Shown here: positions 8,041-18,358 of the stretch, piece after piece | Position numbering within the stretch: position 1 is the first letter of the stretch | How the letters are laid out: each line of letters starts with the position of its first letter | Assembly: GCF_022919835.1 (NCBI RefSeq) | Contig: NZ_CP095074.1 | Location: 2,814,001 to 2,878,000 of the forward strand | DNA length: 64,000 nucleotides | Reading direction: 5' to 3' | Origin: Halobacillus shinanisalinarum | GTDB lineage: Bacteria > Bacillota > Bacilli > Bacillales > Halobacillaceae | Notes under the pieces: generated by a model | Told to the model about the DNA's origin: nothing | Seen by the model: the letters and a program-made list of their open reading frames with translations, nothing else | Databases searched by the model: none | Made by a program: the position numbers and the translations under genes

Positions 8041-8627
8041 CATTGATTGGCTACAATCTTGGCATCTTCCACAATTTGTTCGAAAGGAACGTTTGTGGCA
8101 CCTTTATAGTATTTTACAATTTTTCCTTCTTGATTAACTAGGAAAAACTGAGAACCATGGGACACTTGTTCAGCTCCCTCTGGCTTTTGAACAATGGTTT
8201 TGAAACTTTCCTTTCCAAAATTTTCAATCTTATCTTGGGAATAACCTGTTACAAAAGTCCAATTGCTGAAATCAACTCCCTGGGCTGAGCCGAACTCCTT
8301 CAACTTCCCAGGTGTGTCCACTTTTGGATCAACGCTGAACGAAACAATCTCAGCCTCAATACCTTCCTTCTCCAGCATATCTTGAACTTTTGCCATATTG
8401 CGAGTCATTGGTGGGCAGACAGTGTTACAGGACGTAAAAATAAAATCGGCAAGCCAAACCTTACCTTCCATGTCCTGAATGGAAAATTCCTCATTGGCTT
8501 GAGTCGTGCCTTGAAGGCTGCCAATTTCCCAATTTAATGGATCTTCAAGCTCTTTTGTACCGCAACTGGCTAATATAAGAGCAGTGGTGATAATGATCGT
8601 AAGTATAAGAGAACGTTTGTATGTCAT
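8040..8627 (-). CDS. Sco1/SenC/PrrC family copper-binding lipoprotein
   Basis: 195 residues. A lipoprotein signal peptide ends in LILASCG, so Cys is lipidated and the protein sits on the outer face of the membrane. The thioredoxin-like domain holds the copper/redox motif CNTVC and the conserved His in VSHGSQFF, plus the SFSVDPKVDTP strand of Sco proteins. Sco proteins deliver copper to, or reduce, the CuA site of cytochrome c oxidase. The ATG at 8627 is chosen with AAAGG 8 nt upstream. Equivalent to B. subtilis Sco (YpmQ) by family. It stands alone, away from oxidase genes. Confidence 0.88.
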   Translation of the reverse strand: MTYKRSLILTIIITTALILASCGTKELEDPLNWEIGSLQGTTQANEEFSIQDMEGKVWLADFIFTSCNTVCPPMTRNMAKVQDMLEKEGIEAEIVSFSVDPKVDTPGKLKEFGSAQGVDFSNWTFVTGYSQDKIENFGKESFKTIVQKPEGAEQVSHGSQFFLVNQEGKIVKYYKGATNVPFEQIVEDAKIVANQ

Positions 8628-8822
8628 AAGGTACACCTTTCCTTCCTATGTTCTATCCATCAGTTTACGACTCAGTGAAAGCTAGTGTCAATTTTATTAC
8701 AGGCAATTTCGATGCTGTTTTCCCTATCTTCATGAAAATTTCACAAAGCGGGTTCTCTCCTGCATACTTTGTAACTGTTTCGGAGAAAATAACGTTCTAA
8801 GAAATGTAAGCGGAGGATGCGT

Positions 8823-9608
8823 ATGCCTTATTATACAAACCATTTTGGTCAACGATTATTTTATGAAGATATTGGAAAAGGGGAGGTGCTCCTATTCATA
8901 CACCCTCCTGGTATGGGGAGGAAGGTTTTCAAGCAGCAGCATGAGCTCGCTGATCATTACCGGTTGATCTTTCCGGACTTGAGCGGGCACGGAGATTCAG
9001 ATACAACGGATCTCTCCCCAAGCTTGGAGGACTTCGCCTCAGAGATAAAGCAATTAATGGATCATTTACGTATTGAGCAAATTATTCTCGTAGGCTATTC
9101 AGCGGGAGGTGCTGTAGCACAGTATTTTGCACTTCAGTATCCGAAAAAGGTCAAAGCTCTTATCTTATCAGGTGCTTTTCCAAAGGTGGATACCTTTTTC
9201 CTTTGGTTTGAGTTTTTCATGGGGATTAAATGGGCGGGAAGGAGCCCTCGGTCGCTGGCTATGCTCCTTTCGAAATCACATTTTAGACGATCAGAATTTA
9301 AACATGAACTGCGGAATCATATGGCTAAATCGGATCCCGAGGTGTGGAGTGAATTTTACAAGCAAGCCCTAAAACATGATTGTCGACATGATCTTGCTAA
9401 ACTAGAGATGCCACTGTTACTGATGTATGGGGAAAGGGCGGTTTGGATCAATCATCATGCTCGTTTCTACTGTGAGTGTCCTGATGCTACGTTAGTCATT
9501 GTTGATCGTGCGTTGCATCAGCTTCCTGCCACGCACGGTCCGATTTTTAATCAATCTATTATAAACTTCATCCAGCGAAAAATTGGAACAGAAAAAACAG
9601 CCAAGTGA
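8823..9608 (+). CDS. Alpha/beta-fold hydrolase
   Basis: 261 residues with the order expected for alpha/beta hydrolases: an oxyanion HPPGMG loop, DLSGHGDSD after strand 4, the nucleophile elbow VGYSAGGA, and a late His in ALHQLPATHGP. Substrate not deducible; the closest general type is the esterase/peroxidase-like group with HxPGxG. The ATG at 8823 is used because GGAGG ends six bases before it, whereas the ATG at 8817 touches it. It is followed by a hairpin that separates it from the minus-strand gene. Confidence 0.8.
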   Translation: MPYYTNHFGQRLFYEDIGKGEVLLFIHPPGMGRKVFKQQHELADHYRLIFPDLSGHGDSDTTDLSPSLEDFASEIKQLMDHLRIEQIILVGYSAGGAVAQYFALQYPKKVKALILSGAFPKVDTFFLWFEFFMGIKWAGRSPRSLAMLLSKSHFRRSEFKHELRNHMAKSDPEVWSEFYKQALKHDCRHDLAKLEMPLLLMYGERAVWINHHARFYCECPDATLVIVDRALHQLPATHGPIFNQSIINFIQRKIGTEKTAK

Positions 9609-9625
9609 GGTACTCACTTGCTGTT
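9596..9625. terminator. Hairpin between convergent genes
   Basis: AACAG-CAAGTGAG pairs with CTCACTTG-CTGTT around a 3-base loop with one unpaired C; it follows the hydrolase stop codon region and precedes the stop of the minus-strand gene. Confidence 0.65.
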
Positions 9626-9628
9626 CCT

Positions 9629-11058
9629 TTATTCTAATTCAAATGTGAAGTCTTGATCGATTCGCTGGCCGATAGCTGCTTTATTGATAGTAACCTTCAG
9701 CTCTTTCGCCCCCATAATTGATAGTGCAGGAATAGTTATGTGCAGTGTGTTTGGATCAGGCGAATACATATGCGACCTATCTGTACGGCCTTCATGGTTT
9801 TCAACTATAATAGGTCTTTCTGATTGGTTTCCTCTCATTGCAAAACTATTGTAGGGCACAAGCGATATGTCCTGGTTTTCTTGCTTAGGTTCAAATGTCA
9901 GTATAAACGTTGAATCATCGGGGAGATGGTATTTTTTCTTCTTTAAATAAACGTCCGTATTAAATAGGCTGGCTACTCGTTTCCCTACGTTAACCTCTTC
10001 TCCGCGGTTGTTTTTACCCATTTTTTCTTTGTAATCTGTTACATCTACAGTAAATGAATAGTCTTGGTCTGACTGTAGCCCGACTTGTTCGATCGTTAGT
10101 GTTACAGAGTCAGGTATTTTTTCAAATGGTTTAAATGAAGCGACATAAAATTCCTCGTTTTCTTTATAAGGGGCCAAGTACCTTAATTCTTTTTCTTCAC
10201 CATGGTTCGACTTTAGTGTGGCACGGAAGGAAGTTGTGATAGGGAAAGATTGATGTTCCATGTTTAAAATAACCCTCGTATCCGTCAACCCAACCTCGAG
10301 TTTCTTTGGCTTAATAACCAACCCTTTATCTTGAAAGACCTTGTCAGACTTAACTGTTTTTAAAATACTTTCTTCGGGTCATATGTGAAATTGATGGGCG
10401 AGGCATCAGTTTGATATCGATCATCGTTCACCTCTATATGAAAAGAGGTAAGTACGGTTTGATCAAAAGGGACACCACTCCTCCGTTGGAAATTCCCAGC
10501 ATCTTTCTGACGAATAGGTGGAATGGCCGTAAAGGTATGAAGCTTGCCGTTGTAAGCAATTGAATGCTCAGGGCGAACCGTGTTTAAGTGTCCTCCAAAT
10601 GATTGTGTAGGAATGTCTCCATCTAAAGCTTCCATTTGAACATCAGCAATTCCGACTGGGAGTTTTTTAATGGATCCTTCCTTGCTGTCACTTGCTTCAA
10701 GCATACTAAGGTCATAACTGTAATAAATGAAAATGACTTCCCTCGTATACCAAACGTTGTTTATGTATAATTTGCCTTCGTGCTCTGGAATTGAATAGGT
10801 TTGCTTAGGTGAGGTAGCAATTTCAAGCGATTTAGCCTTCGCTATTCCAGGTGTATGGCTCTCATAAAATTTCATTACCTCTTCCTTACTTTCAGCCTTT
10901 TTTACATTGTCAGGAATGTCGACATTTGCCATGGCGGGGGAAGTTTCGTGAGTAAGCTTTGGTTTTGTTCCATCATCCATGGACCATTGGGTGGCGATAG
11001 CAAAGATGATCAGGAGGCTAGATATTCCAGCCCACTTCATTAACTTTTTGTTTTTCAT
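9629..11058 (-). pseudogene. Membrane-anchored extracellular protein (DUF4179/DUF5643-like), split by a frameshift
   Basis: Two minus-strand open frames, 10360-11058 and 9629-10321, together look like one protein of about 475 residues. The first begins MKNKKLMKWAG with one membrane helix (about residues 9-26) and a large extracellular part ending NFTYDPKKVF-stop. One added A near 10367-10374 joins PKK to SILKTVKSDKVFQDKGLVI, which then runs straight into the second frame (KPKKLEVGLTDTRV). The sequence between the two open frames is thus fully coding in the restored frame. The layout, a membrane anchor followed by beta-rich domains, fits the DUF4179-type proteins often found with ECF sigma factors, but the match is from memory and moderate. 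It may be a true pseudogene or a base-calling error. Confidence 0.6.
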
Positions 11059-11144
11059 AAATAATGAAAACCCTTTCTTGTTAAAAATTGGTTCACTTCT
11101 TATAATAGTAACAGAAAAGTTAGATAGTTGGGGAGGGGAGTTTA

Positions 11145-11597
11145 GTGGAGGACTTAAAGCGTTTGTATTGGCTAATCCTCGTTATTGCTGCAGTTGAAAC
11201 TTCCGTCATTATGTATATCATTTTGCCCTTTAGAGATATCGAGGGAGCCTTTACTTGTTTTCTAGGCTTGATGGGAGCTTGTGTGATAGCGATTTCAGGT
11301 TTATTAGGGAAGAATTATAAAAGTAAAGAAACGAAGTATACGGCCATTATAGGTGTCCCGTATCTGTTCTGGTCTAAAGTCCCTGACTACACTTTTGATG
11401 AGGAAGTGAATGTTGTGAAGCAAGAAGAGGAACTGAACAAAATGTTTAAATCTTATTCCAGAACGCTTTCAACCAAATCAGGAGCTGTCTACTATAAAAT
11501 AAATGGAATCCGAAACGGGGATGCGGTCCAGTTTGTTTTTAATCCTCATAATGGTCGATACGTTAATGACGAGCAATACCAGGGTGGAAAATTGTAA
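11145..11597 (+). CDS. Putative membrane protein, 150 aa, unknown
   Basis: Starts with GTG after GGGAGGGG (6 nt spacing). Two membrane helices at about residues 6-27 and 34-52 are followed by a soluble C-terminal part of about 95 residues with an acidic patch (DYTFDEEVNVVKQEEELNK). I recognise no family. It is divergent from the split gene on the left, and a hairpin follows. The start is supported by the ribosome binding site. Confidence 0.6.
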   Translation: MEDLKRLYWLILVIAAVETSVIMYIILPFRDIEGAFTCFLGLMGACVIAISGLLGKNYKSKETKYTAIIGVPYLFWSKVPDYTFDEEVNVVKQEEELNKMFKSYSRTLSTKSGAVYYKINGIRNGDAVQFVFNPHNGRYVNDEQYQGGKL

Positions 11598-11610
11598 AGT
11601 TAGAATGTAA

Positions 11611-11648
11611 AAAAAGCGATGTCCCTGGCTAAGAGACATAGCTTTTTA
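11611..11648. terminator. Bidirectional hairpin
   Basis: AAAAAGCgATGTC pairs with GACATaGCTTTTT; it lies between convergent genes and overlaps the stop codon of the small minus-strand gene. Confidence 0.6.
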
Positions 11649-11822
11649 TTGGTTATCATCATCAGCATAATGCTCAAGCATAGCATCTGATTCTTTCTCA
11701 TGGTCACTATCTTTTTGCTCATGCTGATGATCAAAGGCGTCATTTAATTTTGCCTGTTTTCTAAATGAATTGGCAACTTCGTTTGTAGGTTTTTCATCGC
11801 TATTCTGTTTCTTATCAGTCAT
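11646..11822 (-). CDS. Small acidic hydrophilic protein, 58 aa
   Basis: Reads from MTDKKQNSDEKPTNEVANSF to …HYADDDNQ. It has no hydrophobic segment, no Cys, and many Asp/Glu/His/Lys/Gln residues, so it is probably soluble and partly disordered. GGGAGG lies about 8 nt upstream of the ATG, a strong site that supports it as a real gene. No known family is recognised. It is shorter than most gene finders' cut-off. Confidence 0.6.
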   Translation of the reverse strand: MTDKKQNSDEKPTNEVANSFRKQAKLNDAFDHQHEQKDSDHEKESDAMLEHYADDDNQ

Positions 11823-11947
11823 TTTTAAGCCTCCCTTCCTCTAATTACTTTTCCTTCTTTAAATTAGCTGTAAACCTCTTCTTAAGGTTCATTAGGAATT
11901 TCCGATAATAGAAGAAAGGTGATCCCTAAATAAAGAAGGTGAACGAA

Positions 11948-14085
11948 ATGGTTCAGAAGGTTGGACACCCCTGGGACATACTAAGACAGCTGTCCATTCC
12001 AGTCTGGTTCTTTAACAGCTCGGAGTGTAGTATTTATATTAATGCTCCTTTAATGCAGAGGATTTTGGCAGAGCGTTCCTCTTATAGTTTAGCCGACTTG
12101 GGTCGCGTCATTCATCCTAATGATATTGAACATGTAAGGGAATTACTTCAGCGGCCAGGAGGGGATGCCGTTCATTTGAACTATCGTCTAAAAATGAACG
12201 GTGAATATAAATGGATTGAAGACATGATCGCACCATTGTATGCGGAAAATGGCGGATTTATCGGGTATACGGGTCAATCGCTCTCTTTATTGAGTTATAA
12301 AGAAGAACTGGAAGACCTGAAGAAATCGGTGATTGAAATCGGTGAATCATTCGCGGCAAATGCGGGCCAGTCTTTCTTTGATTTTCTCGTGAAGTGCCTA
12401 GCCAAGGTGCTTCAGGTTGACACAGTCATAATAGGAGAACTGACTGGTGGCGATCGTGATCAGATTACGGCGGTTTCTATGTTTCATAAGGGTGAGATCT
12501 CTAAAAGAATGACCTATCAATTAGAAGGTACGCCGTGTGAAGAGGTAATAATCAAATGCAAAGAGTGTTACATACCTAGGGGGCTTATGAACTTTATCCC
12601 AATGACGACATGTTAGTGAAAAATGAACTAGAGAGTTATTTTGGTGCTCCGCTTCTTAACTCAAATCGGGAGGTGATTGGAATCCTTTCGATTATGAATG
12701 CTGGTCTTAAAAAGAATGGTCCTATGAGTAAGGCGCTTTTTCGCATTTTTGCCGACCGAATGGCGAATGAATTATCTAAATGCCATACAGAGAGAGAGTT
12801 AAAGCATATTTCACAGTTTGATTCGGTGACTGGACTAATTAGTCGAAATTATTTTAAAGAGTTATTGAGGGAGCAGCTAGCTAAGTTTAAGCAGCCCCAT
12901 CAGAAATCAGCGGTAATCTTAATTGACCTGGATAATTTTAAAATGATTAATGATACGTGGGGGCATGAAAAAGGAGATGAACTGCTTAAGCAATTTGCTC
13001 GTCATTTAAATCGGATTTTTCCAAGAGTAAATTGTATAATCTCAAGAATCAGCAGTGATGAATTTGCTGTTTTACTGGCAGATCAGAAAGATGTAGACCG
13101 TGCGCGTGAAAAAGCGGAAGGCATTATTCATTCGATGAAGCGTCCTTTTTTTATAGATCAAAAAGAATACTACAGCACAGCAAGCGTCGGGGTGGCCTTT
13201 TACCCCCAGGATGCTTCAGATGGAGGTGCCTTACTGCGTTATGCAGACGCTGCTATGCATAAGGCCAAACGAAAAGGAAAAAATCGTTACGAATTGTACA
13301 ATCCTCATATGAGTATCGAAATGCATGATGAAATGCAGCGTAAACAAGCCTTGCACCATGCATTAGAGCGGGGAGAATTCACCCTTCATTATCAACCACA
13401 GGTGTGTGGGTTAACATCGGAGATTAGTGGTTACGAAGCACTTATTCGCTGGAATCAGCCGCTAATGGGATTGTTAACACCTGATCACTTTATTAGCCTT
13501 GCTGAAGAAAGCGGGACGATTATTCAAATTGGTGAATGGGTACTCCAGGAAGCTTGTTTGCAGGTGAAAAAATGGCAGGAAGAATTTAATCGCCCTGATT
13601 TACGTGTCGCGGTCAATTTATCCGCCCAACAGTTCGCTGACCAGTATGTAAAGGATAAAATTTTTAACGCGTTAGAGCAGGCAAATCTTGACGCAAGCTG
13701 CTTAATCATTGAAATCACTGAGACTATGGTTCTGAGGGATTTTGAACATAGTACCGGAACTTTGGAAGAACTGCGTTCGCAAGGTATTAAAGTTCACTTG
13801 GATGATTTCGGTGTAGGTTTTTCATCGCTGAGTTATTTAAGCCGCTTGCCAGTTGATGCAATTAAAATTGACCGTTCTTTTATTAAGCAAATTGGTTCGA
13901 AAGCGAATGATGTAGCGATCATCAGTGCAATTATTGCTATGGCTAAAAGCTTAAACCTGCAAATCATTGCTGAAGGTGTAGAAACACAGGAGCATATAGA
14001 ATACTTAAGCAAAAAGGGATGTCACGAGTACCAAGGGTATTACTATAGTAAACCTTTACCTGTTGCGAGCGTGCGGTCATGCTAG
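11948..14085 (+). pseudogene. PAS-GAF-GGDEF-EAL cyclic-di-GMP protein, split by a frameshift
   Basis: The protein would be about 712 residues: PAS (about 1-110), GAF (about 130-280), degenerate GGDEF (about 290-450) and EAL (about 465-710). The first frame ends at IPRGLMNFIPMTTC-stop (12616). Adding one G to the GGGGG run at 12579-12583 gives IPRGAYELYPNDDMLVKNELES and joins the second frame without loss. The GGDEF signature is ISSDEF, so diguanylate cyclase activity is unlikely. The EAL domain keeps YEALIRW, NLSAQQF, IEITETM, the HLDDFGVGFSSL loop, IKIDRSFI and AEGVET, so phosphodiesterase activity on c-di-GMP is expected. ATG 11948 follows AAGAAGGTGA. If the missing base is a sequencing error, the gene is intact. 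Confidence 0.8.
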
Positions 14086-14104
14086 TGACCCACGCTTTTT
14101 TTTC
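14068..14104 (+). terminator. Terminator that contains the EAL gene stop codon
   Basis: AGCGTG-c-GGTCA pairs with TGACC-c-CACGCT and is followed by eight T. The TAG stop lies in the loop, so the last codons form the left arm. Confidence 0.8.
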
Positions 14105-14139
14105 TGTCACCAGGAATTTATAAAATTATTGTTGGATAA

Positions 14140-14350
14140 GTTCGCGTTGCGTGGGGCTACGCCCAGCTCCAGCACCTAGCCAATCGAGGTCATATGTCAA
14201 TCACTTCCGTGGCCCTGCAGTTGGGTCGTTCGGTGTTGGCGCAAAGCGTGTCGAATTTAGTCGAACTTCCTCTACCCCAGATTTTAGCCGAATCCTATAT
14301 CGCGGGTTGACCAGGGCCACGCGCTTTTGTTCTTGTTTCCTGGGACCTTG
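14140..14350. repeat. Probable intergenic repeat element (single copy here)
   Basis: This 311-base gap holds a GC-richer stretch with GCTCCAGCACCTAGCC, TCGAGGTCAT, GTCAATCACTTCCGTGG and GGCCACGCGC, unlike the surrounding sequence. It resembles in style the 'CTCCAGCGCCTAG' intergenic repeats known from Bacillaceae genomes; that is recollection, and no second copy is present in the window. The 74-codon open frame inside it is rich in Arg, Pro and Ser and is not believed to be a gene. Confidence 0.35.
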
Positions 14351-14416
14351 CTTTTCTATTGGTATGGTACACTGAATAGTAGAGTCGATGTAATAAGTTC
14401 AGGACAATAATTAGAA

Positions 14417-15021
14417 ATGAGTGGGGATATGAAAGAAGTGCTTAAGATCTATAGCGAATGGTTAACCCCTATTGGTGAAAAGGAGCGGGAAGAGGTTCAT
14501 CGTGATGGGGATTGGCATGAAAGCTTTCATTGCTGGTTTTATAAGCATGAGGAGAATCGGAGCTGGATCTATTTTCAAAAGCGTGCAGATAGTAAGAAGG
14601 ATTTTCCGTCCCTCTATGATATTACGGCCGCGGGGCACATTGCAGCAAGCGAGAGCCGAATCCATGGGGGTTACGTGAGGTTGAAGAGGAGCTTGGTTTA
14701 AATTTGTCTGAGGGTCAGTTAAATTATTGTGGATTTTACAAAGAAGAGTTGTTGCTTAAAACGATAAAAGACCGAGAAATTTGTCAGATTTATTTATTTC
14801 CATATGAGAATCATTTGAAGCTGAAGATCAATGAAGAGGTAACAGATGTAGTTCAGATTGAGCTCGAGGATTTTCTTAGTATGATCTCCAAAAAAAGCCC
14901 GAATTTACAGGCTGAATCCATCTTTACTGGCGAGCAGATCCCTCTATCTTATTCGGATTTCTGCCCTCATCATTTTGATTACTACCAATCTGTTGTACAG
15001 GCTATATTAAGTAGCCGGTAA
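14417..15021 (+). pseudogene. Nudix hydrolase, split by a frameshift inside the Nudix box
   Basis: The first frame (14417-14701) carries WHESFHCWFY and DITAAGHIAASESRIHGG, then shifts. Adding one G to the GGGGG run at 14666-14670 gives HGGLREVEEELGLNLSEGQ, which completes a Nudix box (G-x5-E-x7-REVEEELG) and enters the second frame ending at 15021. The rejoined protein has about 201 residues, usual for Nudix enzymes that hydrolyse nucleoside diphosphate derivatives linked to another group; substrate unknown. The start is uncertain: ATG 14417 or 14429. As drawn, the catalytic Glu residues are lost from both fragments' common frame, so neither part should be active alone. Confidence 0.8.
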
Positions 15022-15031
15022 ACTATAGTTA

Positions 15032-15061
15032 TTGACAGAATATTGTGTTGATCGATATACT
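15032..15061 (+). promoter_or_regulatory. SigA-type promoter of the trans-sulfuration gene
   Basis: TTGACA at 15032-15037 and TATACT at 15056-15061 with an 18-base spacer, 32 bases before the ATG at 15094. Confidence 0.6.
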
Positions 15062-15093
15062 TTGATGCATTCAAGTGCAGAAGGAGAGAGATT

Positions 15094-16256
15094 ATGAGCC
15101 ATCAATCATTTGATACACGTATTGTACACAACAAAATGGATCAGGGAGATGCACTAAATAGTAAATCAACTCCGATTTATCAAACATCTTCCTTTACATT
15201 TAAGGACTTAGATCACCTGGAAAGCTATTATGCTGGCGAAGCATCGTATTCGTATTCCCGTGAGAAGAATCCGAATACCGAAGAACTCGGTCAAACCGTT
15301 GCGAATCTTGAAGGGGCAGAAGCTGGTGTCGCCGCTTCTTCTGGCACCTCGGCAATTTTGGCTGGCATTCTTTCTGTAGTGCAAGCCGGTGATCATATCG
15401 TTGCTGCAGAAGATCTTTACGGCGGAACCCATCATTTGATTACAAAGGAGCTGACAAGCTTTGGCTTTGAAGTTTCAATTGTTTCATTTGCCGATAAAGA
15501 AAAGATTGAAGAGGCGATTCAGCCAAATACGAAATTGCTTTATACAGAGTCGGTCTCTAATCCTTTTCTAAGGGTGGAAGACCTAGAAGGGCTTGTAAGT
15601 CTCGCGAAGGATCATGGCCTGTACACAATGGTTGATAATACCTTTGCCACTCCATACTTATTACAGCCCTATAATAAGGGGATCGATATTGTTGTACATA
15701 GTGCAACAAAATATATCGGCGGCCATAGTGATGTGACTTCAGGGATCGTCGTTGGCAACCAGGAATTAATGGCAAGAGCAAAGCAAAAGGTGAGTGCACT
15801 TGGAGCGAACCTCAGTGCCTTTGAGGCATGGCTAACTCAGCGGGGGTAAAGACACTCGGTTTACGTATGAAACAGCAATCTGCTAATGCACAAACACTGG
15901 CAGAGTCTCTACAACAAGATGAGTTAGTTAATCAAGTATTTTATCCAGAATATGTTTCAGAGCAGGGACACGGGGCCATTGTCACGGTTGAACTTAGTGA
16001 AAAGGTTGATCTCGATCAATTCTTTCGTTCATTAGGTTGGATTAAACTAACACCGACCCTTGGTGGATTGGAAACGACTGTATCCTATCCGATTCGAACT
16101 TCACACCGCGCGTTAACGGATGAGGAGCGCGCCCTTATCGGTGTCAATGATTATGTGGTCAGACTGTCGATTGGAATAGAAGAGTCAGCGGATATCATAG
16201 CCCAGTTCAAGGAAGCCATTCATGGATCTGTAGATGAAATAGTCAAAAATGATTGA
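15094..16256 (+). pseudogene. Cystathionine gamma-synthase/lyase family PLP enzyme, split by a frameshift
   Basis: The rejoined protein is about 387 residues, the normal length of the Cys/Met-metabolism PLP family. It has YSYSREKNPNTEELGQTVANLEG, the SSGTSAI and GGTHHLI cofactor loops, DNTFATPYL and the PLP lysine in VVHSATKYIGGH. The first frame stops at WLTQRG-stop (15849); one added G in the GGGGG run at 15842-15846 gives WLTQRGVKTLGLRM and continues to SIGIEESADIIAQF near the end. Members make cystathionine from O-acyl-homoserine and Cys, or split cystathionine (MetI, MccB). Which one cannot be decided. It precedes the S-box operon, and the next promoter overlaps its stop codon. Confidence 0.85.
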
Positions 16257-16282
16257 CTTTTCTAATTGTTATACCTTATAAT
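16253..16282 (+). promoter_or_regulatory. Promoter of the SAM-riboswitch operon
   Basis: TTGACT at 16253-16258 and TATAAT at 16277-16282 with an 18-base spacer; the -35 box overlaps the TGA stop of the upstream gene. It lies about 30 bases before the riboswitch. Confidence 0.55.
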
Positions 16283-16312
16283 TTTTAACCATAGCCAAAT
16301 TAAATAGCAAGT

Positions 16313-16424
16313 ACTCTTATCAAGAGCGGCAGAGGGAATAGGCCCTGCGAAGCCCGGCAACCTTCAAACATCGGTTTGAAAAGGTGCCAAATCCTACAGA
16401 TCAAGGATCTGAGAGATAAGAGGA
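16313..16424 (+). promoter_or_regulatory. SAM-I (S-box) riboswitch
   Basis: The conserved S-box core is present in order: CTTATCAAGAG, GGCAGAGGGA, GGCCCTGCGAAGCCCGGCAACC, AAGGTGCCAAATCC and the closing GATAAGAG that pairs with CTCTTATC to form P1. Family knowledge: binding S-adenosylmethionine stabilises P1, frees the terminator and switches the operon off when methionine/SAM is plentiful. The 3' strand of P1 (AGATAAGAGG) can pair alternatively with CCTCTTCTTATC of the terminator at 16440-16471. Confidence 0.95.
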
Positions 16425-16439
16425 GGACATGATTATTCA

Positions 16440-16471
16440 AACCCCTCTTCTTATCGAAGAGGGGTTTTTCG
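16440..16471 (+). terminator. S-box controlled transcription terminator
   Basis: AACCCCTCTTC pairs with GAAGAGGGGTT around a TTATC loop and is followed by a T run; 80 bases before the metY start codon. Confidence 0.9.
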
Positions 16472-16551
16472 TATTTAAATCATCTTCTTTGGCCTCGCCT
16501 CAATGCCCTCTTGTCATTCAAATCTTATTTAAAACTTTAGGAGGATGTAAA

Positions 16552-18339
16552 ATGACAAACTCATTTGAAAGCTACGATTTAAGCACGGTTTCACTTCATG
16601 GTGGGCAATCCCCGGATCCAACCACAGGTTCAAGAGCGGTACCGATTTATCAAACGACTTCTTATGTTTTTCATGACACTGATCATGCACAAAGTTTATT
16701 TGCCCTTGATGAGCCAGGAAATATTTATTCAAGAATTGGAAATCCGACAGTAGATGTTTTTGAAAAAAGAATGGCCTTGCTCGAAAATGGCGTTGCTTCT
16801 GTGGCTACAGCTTCAGGCATGTCAGCGATTGCTCTATCAATCTTAAATCTAGCAGGCTCCGGTGATGAAATTGTGGCTGCATCGAATTTATATGGTGGTA
16901 CTTATAATTTATTCGCTAACACTTTGCCGCGATATGGCATTAAAGTGAAATTTGTTGACCCTGAAGATCCGGAAAACTTCCGTAATGCATTGACGGATAA
17001 GACGAAGGCTGTATTTGCTGAGACGATTGGTAACCCAAGTCTTCATGTATTAGATTTTGAAAAGGTCTCTGCAGTTGCCCATGATAATGGTGTTCCACTA
17101 ATTGTTGATAACACATTTGCTACTCCTTATTCCTGTAAGCCAATTGAACTTGGGGCGGATATCGTTGTTCATTCCGCTACGAAGTGGATAGGCGGGCATG
17201 GAACAGCCATCGGTGGTGTTGTGGTTGATGGGGGAAGGTTTGACTGGACGAACGGCAAATTCCCTGTTTTCACTGAGCCGGATGAGAGTTATAACGGTAT
17301 CCGTTATGCTTCTGATTTTGGCACACTAGCGTTTGTAACAAAATTACGCGTTCAATTATTGAGGGATTTGGGTGCCTGCTTAAGTCCGCAAAATGCTTTC
17401 CTATTATTGCAAGGACTTGAAACATTGCCATTACGAATCGAGCGTCATAACGATAATGCGTTAGAGCTGGCAGAATATCTTAAAGGCCATCCTGATGTTG
17501 AGTGGGTTTCCTACCCGGGGCTGAAAGAGCACCCTGCCCATTCATTAGCTGATAAGTACCTAGAAGGTGGTTACGGCTCGATTGTCAATTTTGGGATCAA
17601 GGGAGGCCGTGAAGCAGGTCGAAAAGTCATTAATAACATTGCTTTATGGTCACACGTAGCCAACGTAGGTGATGCAAAATCGCTCATTATCCACCCCGCC
17701 TCAACGACACACCAACAGCTATCTGTTGAAGACTTGGCCGCAAGTGGTGTATCAGAAGAGTTGATTCGTTTATCTGTTGGCTTAGAGTCAGTGAAGGACT
17801 TGGTGAATGACTTGGACCGTTCAATTGCAACAGCAACTGGTAAAGATACGAGTTCTGCAATTACTGAGAACGATGAAGGTGTGATCAAATGGGCGCTTCA
17901 ATCTGCACAAGTAACTGAAGAGCAGGGTGGAGAACAAGTGACTCGTCCGAAGCGTTTAGCTGTTGTTGGCTTAAGCGGCAAGCCTTCTCGACCAAGCCAT
18001 CGATTAGCACGTAAGATGCAGCGTCTCGGTTATCAAATTGTTCCGGTTAATCCGAGGGAAGATGCGGTGTTAGGAGAAAAAGCCTATCCAGACATTAGCT
18101 CAATTCCTTTCAAAGTTGACGTTGTTCAAATTTTCCGCAGCCCTGAAGCGGCAATTGAAATTGCTAAAGAAGCAGCTACTGTACAACCTGGGGTCTTTTG
18201 GCTGCAAGAGGGTGTGATTGCTCCAGAGGCAGCACGCATTGCCAGTGAAGCAGGCCTGCAAGTGGTGCATAATCGTTGCACCTACAAGGAAGCTCAGCGT
18301 CTAAGAGGCACGATTGATACGTATGCATGTGAAATTTAA
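16552..18339 (+). CDS. metY: O-acetylhomoserine sulfhydrylase (MetY) fused to a CoA-binding domain
   Basis: 595 residues. Residues 1 to about 435 are MetY: PLP enzyme that makes homocysteine from O-acetylhomoserine and sulfide, or methionine if methanethiol is used. Visible features are [34 protein letters not shown], the cofactor loop [18 protein letters not shown] and the PLP lysine in [13 protein letters not shown]. Residues from about 465 to 595 form a complete CoA-binding domain of the YccU/YneT type ([19 protein letters not shown] … [11 protein letters not shown] … [14 protein letters not shown]). Normal MetY ends near residue 430, so this is a fusion. The ATG at 16552 follows TTAGGAGG; the longer open frame would start inside the riboswitch terminator. 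First gene of the S-box operon. Confidence 0.92.
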   Translation: MTNSFESYDLSTVSLHGGQSPDPTTGSRAVPIYQTTSYVFHDTDHAQSLFALDEPGNIYSRIGNPTVDVFEKRMALLENGVASVATASGMSAIALSILNLAGSGDEIVAASNLYGGTYNLFANTLPRYGIKVKFVDPEDPENFRNALTDKTKAVFAETIGNPSLHVLDFEKVSAVAHDNGVPLIVDNTFATPYSCKPIELGADIVVHSATKWIGGHGTAIGGVVVDGGRFDWTNGKFPVFTEPDESYNGIRYASDFGTLAFVTKLRVQLLRDLGACLSPQNAFLLLQGLETLPLRIERHNDNALELAEYLKGHPDVEWVSYPGLKEHPAHSLADKYLEGGYGSIVNFGIKGGREAGRKVINNIALWSHVANVGDAKSLIIHPASTTHQQLSVEDLAASGVSEELIRLSVGLESVKDLVNDLDRSIATATGKDTSSAITENDEGVIKWALQSAQVTEEQGGEQVTRPKRLAVVGLSGKPSRPSHRLARKMQRLGYQIVPVNPREDAVLGEKAYPDISSIPFKVDVVQIFRSPEAAIEIAKEAATVQPGVFWLQEGVIAPEAARIASEAGLQVVHNRCTYKEAQRLRGTIDTYACEI

Positions 18340-18358
18340 TTTTTAGGGAGGCCAGTAG

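Noticed and set aside
10360..10374. Programmed -1 ribosomal frameshift in the split membrane protein gene
   Set aside because: The slip region AAGAAAG does not fit the X-XXY-YYZ heptamer and no downstream structure is evident; a missing base fits better and matches five other cases.
14151..14375. 74-codon frame in the 14.1-14.4 kb gap
   Set aside because: No start signal, Arg/Ser/Pro-rich peptide typical of a translated intergenic repeat.
16429..16551. A longer metY start at 16429
   Set aside because: That start lies in the riboswitch expression platform and terminator; the ATG at 16552 has TTAGGAGG and matches family length.
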